A program made the translations under genes and the position numbers. Under the pieces are notes generated by a model. That model saw nothing but the letters and a program-made list of their open reading frames with translations, was not told the DNA's origin and did no database searches. A stretch of DNA of 64,000 nucleotides from Nocardia amikacinitolerans NBRC 108937 (lineage in GTDB: Bacteria; Actinomycetota; Actinomycetes; Mycobacteriales; Mycobacteriaceae), in NCBI RefSeq assembly GCF_001612615.1, contig NZ_BDAU01000034.1:62001-126000 (forward strand). Reading direction: 5' to 3'. Of the stretch, positions 61,661 through 64,000 are shown one piece after another. Every line of letters starts with the position of its first letter. Positions within the stretch are counted from its first letter, which is position 1.

Positions 61661-64000
61661 TCGACTGCCGCTTCCCGCAGGCGCCGGATGCGCGGGCGCT
61701 GTGGGCGCTGCTCATGGCGGGCGCGGATGCCATCGCGGAGGTCCCCGTCCAGCGTTGGCGCGCAGGCGATTTCCACGATCCCGCCGGTGGGGCCGGCCGG
61801 GTCAACAATCGCACCGGCGGCTTCCTCGCCGACGCCGACGCGTTCGACAACGAGTTCTTCGGTATCGCGCCGCGCGAGGCCGCGGCGATGGATCCGCAGC
61901 AGCGGCTGCTGCTGCAGTCCGCGTGGCGGGCGTTCGAGGACGCCGCGCTCGACCCGCGGCGACAGGCGGGTTCGAACACCGGTGTGTTCGTCGGTGTCAT
62001 GGCCAACGAATGGGCGACCGTGCACATGCGCGACTACGCCGGCATCACCCCGCAAATGGGTTCGGGCAATGGCTATTTCATGACGGCGAACCGGCTGTCC
62101 TATCAGCTCGATCTGAAGGGACCGAGCATGGCGGTCGATACCGCGTGCTCGTCGTCGCTGGTCGCGGTCCACCAGGCCTGCGTCGCGCTGCGCGCCGGTG
62201 AGTGCGATCAGGCGCTCGCCGCGGGCGTCAACATCGCGGTGACCCCGGCGCTCAACGTCTTCTACACGCAGGCGGGCCTGTCCGCACCGGACGGTCGTTG
62301 CAAGCCGTTCAGCGGGAAGGCCGACGGTATCGGCCGCGGCGAGGGCGTCGCGGTGCTCGTGCTGCGCAGGCTCGCCGACGCGCAGGCGGAGGGGCTGCCG
62401 ATCTACGCGGTGATCAAGGGCAGCGCGGTGAACAACGACGGCCGCAGCAACGGGATCACCGCACCGAACCGGTGGGCGCAACAGCAGGTCGTCGCCGAGG
62501 CGTACCGGCGCGCGGGGGTCGACGCTGCGCAGGTCGCGTTCCTGGAGGCGCACGGCACCGGAACGGTGCTCGGCGACATGATCGAGGTCAAGGCGTTGGG
62601 CGCGGTCCACGCGGCGCGACGCGAACGGCCTTGTGCGATGGGCTCGATCAAGGGCAACCTAGGCCATACCGAGGGCGCCGCCGGTATCGCGGGGTTGATC
62701 AAGGCGGCGTTGAGCCTGCACCACCGGGTCGTGCCGCCCACCAGGTACGCGGCGGACGAGAACGCGCGGCTGCGCATGGCCGAGCACGCCCTGCGGCTGC
62801 TCGCCGAGCCGATGACGTTGCCGGACGGCCGGATTCACGGTGCTGTCTCCAGCTTCGGCATGGGCGGCACCAACGCCCACATGGTGCTCGCGAGCGCTCC
62901 TGCGACGCCGCCGGCAACAGAAGCGGATGGCGGTGGCGTGATTACGCTGTCGTCGAACGATCGGGAGGGATTGCGGCGCAATGCCCTTCGGTTCGTGGAA
63001 GTAGTGGAGCGGGATGGTGCCGCGCTGAGCAGGCTGTGCTGGTCGAGCAACGAGGTGAAGTCCTCGGGGCGCCACCGGCTGTCGCTCGTGGTGCGGGATC
63101 GTGACCGCGCGGTGGAGGCGTTGCGTGCCTGCGCCGAAGACGCCGAGATCGGGACGCATTCCGGTGTCGCCCAACGCACTTCGATCGGCTGGTTGTTCAC
63201 CGGCCAAGGCGCGCAGTACCCCGGCATGTCCCGTGCTCTGCGCGAGGCGTCCCCGGCGTACCGGCGGGCACTCGCCGAGGTGGACGAGCGGATGACCGCC
63301 CACCTGCACCGTTCGGTGGCCGAATTGCTGCTCGGCGACGACGAGATCGTGCACCACACCGAGTTCGCGCAGCCTGCGATCTTCGCGGTGGAGTACGCCA
63401 TGGCTCGGGCGCTCACCGAGCTCGGCGTCGAGCCCGCGTGGCTGCTCGGCCACAGCATCGGCGAGTTCGCCGCGGCCGCCGTCGCCGGGGTGTTCTCCCT
63501 CGACGACGCGTGTCGGCTCGTTACCGTCCGAGGTCGACTCATGCAGCGGCTGCCGGGCGGTGGCGCGATGCTCGCGGTCCGGTCACCGGCCGACGCGGTG
63601 GCCGAGCTGATCGCGGGCGACCCCGATGTGGCGCTCGCCGCCGTCAACGGTCCGCGCGAGATCGTGCTGTCGGGTGCCGCCGCGTCGATCGCCCGCATCG
63701 GCGCGGTGCTGACGGATCGCGGCGTCACGGTTCGCCCGCTGACCGTCTCGCATGCCTTCCACTCGCCGCTGATGAATCCGATGCGGGACGAGTTCGCGCG
63801 GGTGGCCCGCGACTGCGCGTACAACCCGCCGAGCATCCCGATCTACTCGACGTCGCACGGCCGCCTGCTCGCCGCCGACGAGCCGATGGATGCCGACTAT
63901 TGGATCGAACACATCAGTGCCACGGTGCTTTTCGCCGACGCCGCGGCCGCCGCGCTGACCACCGAGCCGACGCATCTCATCGAGCTCGGGCCCAAGCGCA
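61579..64000 (+). CDS. Type I polyketide synthase, KS-AT (3' end beyond window)
   Basis: The first 807 codons of a modular PKS. The ketosynthase (about residues 18-440) has catalytic Cys190 (VDTACSSSLVAVH), the His motif EAHGTGTVLGD and KGNLGHTEGAAG. A linker precedes an acyltransferase with GQGAQYPGMSR, GHSIGEFAAA (Ser626), AVNGPREIVLSG and VSHAFHSPLM; HAFH is the usual malonyl-CoA signature. The window ends inside the AT. The start ATG 61579 overlaps the upstream frame's stop. The N-terminal ~16 residues (MSRRTERIMCGHAARTTEP) come from the repeat unit and not from the KS fold. With FAAL and ACP it should extend a fatty-acyl starter; the product is unknown. Confidence 0.93.
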   Translation, partial: MSRRTERIMCGHAARTTEPSDAIAIVGIDCRFPQAPDARALWALLMAGADAIAEVPVQRWRAGDFHDPAGGAGRVNNRTGGFLADADAFDNEFFGIAPREAAAMDPQQRLLLQSAWRAFEDAALDPRRQAGSNTGVFVGVMANEWATVHMRDYAGITPQMGSGNGYFMTANRLSYQLDLKGPSMAVDTACSSSLVAVHQACVALRAGECDQALAAGVNIAVTPALNVFYTQAGLSAPDGRCKPFSGKADGIGRGEGVAVLVLRRLADAQAEGLPIYAVIKGSAVNNDGRSNGITAPNRWAQQQVVAEAYRRAGVDAAQVAFLEAHGTGTVLGDMIEVKALGAVHAARRERPCAMGSIKGNLGHTEGAAGIAGLIKAALSLHHRVVPPTRYAADENARLRMAEHALRLLAEPMTLPDGRIHGAVSSFGMGGTNAHMVLASAPATPPATEADGGGVITLSSNDREGLRRNALRFVEVVERDGAALSRLCWSSNEVKSSGRHRLSLVVRDRDRAVEALRACAEDAEIGTHSGVAQRTSIGWLFTGQGAQYPGMSRALREASPAYRRALAEVDERMTAHLHRSVAELLLGDDEIVHHTEFAQPAIFAVEYAMARALTELGVEPAWLLGHSIGEFAAAAVAGVFSLDDACRLVTVRGRLMQRLPGGGAMLAVRSPADAVAELIAGDPDVALAAVNGPREIVLSGAAASIARIGAVLTDRGVTVRPLTVSHAFHSPLMNPMRDEFARVARDCAYNPPSIPIYSTSHGRLLAADEPMDADYWIEHISATVLFADAAAAALTTEPTHLIELGPKR

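Overview
The window is high-GC DNA from a mycolic-acid actinomycete, most likely Nocardia or a close relative. The evidence is WhiB7, mycoredoxin-1, the AdnAB helicase-nuclease pair, a Rpf-like secreted transglycosylase, a fatty-acyl-AMP ligase/PKS locus, many GTG/TTG starts with 4-base stop/start overlaps, and a block (about 32.2-54.9 kb) whose gene order matches, from memory, the M. tuberculosis Rv3202c-Rv3193c segment.

Region 1 (1-9.9 kb), nitrate/nitrite assimilation. Two NarK-type transporters (one cut by the left edge) flank a divergent GntR regulator/MFS transporter pair. The second narK leads into nirB-nirD, an NnaR-type HemD/winged-helix regulator and a CbiX/SirB-like chelatase for sirohaem. 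A tandem GlnR-box-like array lies upstream of this operon, and a hairpin terminator closes it.

Region 2 (9.9-24.5 kb). A divergent TetR/amidohydrolase pair, a TfoX-N protein and a secreted cupin come first. A HicAB toxin-antitoxin module follows, preceded by a regular array of CTAG sites. Next is the complete respiratory nitrate reductase operon narGHJI on the minus strand. A gene-poor kilobase with a decayed YdeI/DUF1905-type gene, an XRE/MmyB regulator and an unrecognised protein with an internal repeat end the region.

Region 3 (24.5-32.1 kb). Methionine salvage genes are present as mtnC, mtnD and a fused mtnA-mtnB. They are followed by a DUF1330 protein, a 54-residue charged protein with a strong terminator, a fused MobA/MoeA molybdenum-cofactor protein, a VOC protein, an alkyltransferase-like protein and an alpha/beta hydrolase.

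Region 4 (32.2-54.9 kb), conserved mycolata core. The order is adnA (carrying an in-frame minisatellite), adnB, a DoxX protein, a K+ channel with an RCK domain, nudC, mrx1, uvrD2, and whiB7 with a long leader containing an upstream ORF and an attenuator-like terminator. An ABC1 kinase, a ThiF/cyclodehydratase-like protein, a zincin-like protein, a PDZ/Lon-type protease, a PPA1309 protein and a UPF0182 membrane protein complete it.

Region 5 (55-64 kb). A Rpf-like protein, initiator tRNA-Met, two exported proteins and a PEBP protein come first. Then a FAAL, a free acyl carrier protein, a short ORF made of three repeats, and a type I PKS (KS-AT, cut by the right edge) form a translationally coupled lipid/polyketide operon. 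The repeat units run into the 5' end of the PKS gene.
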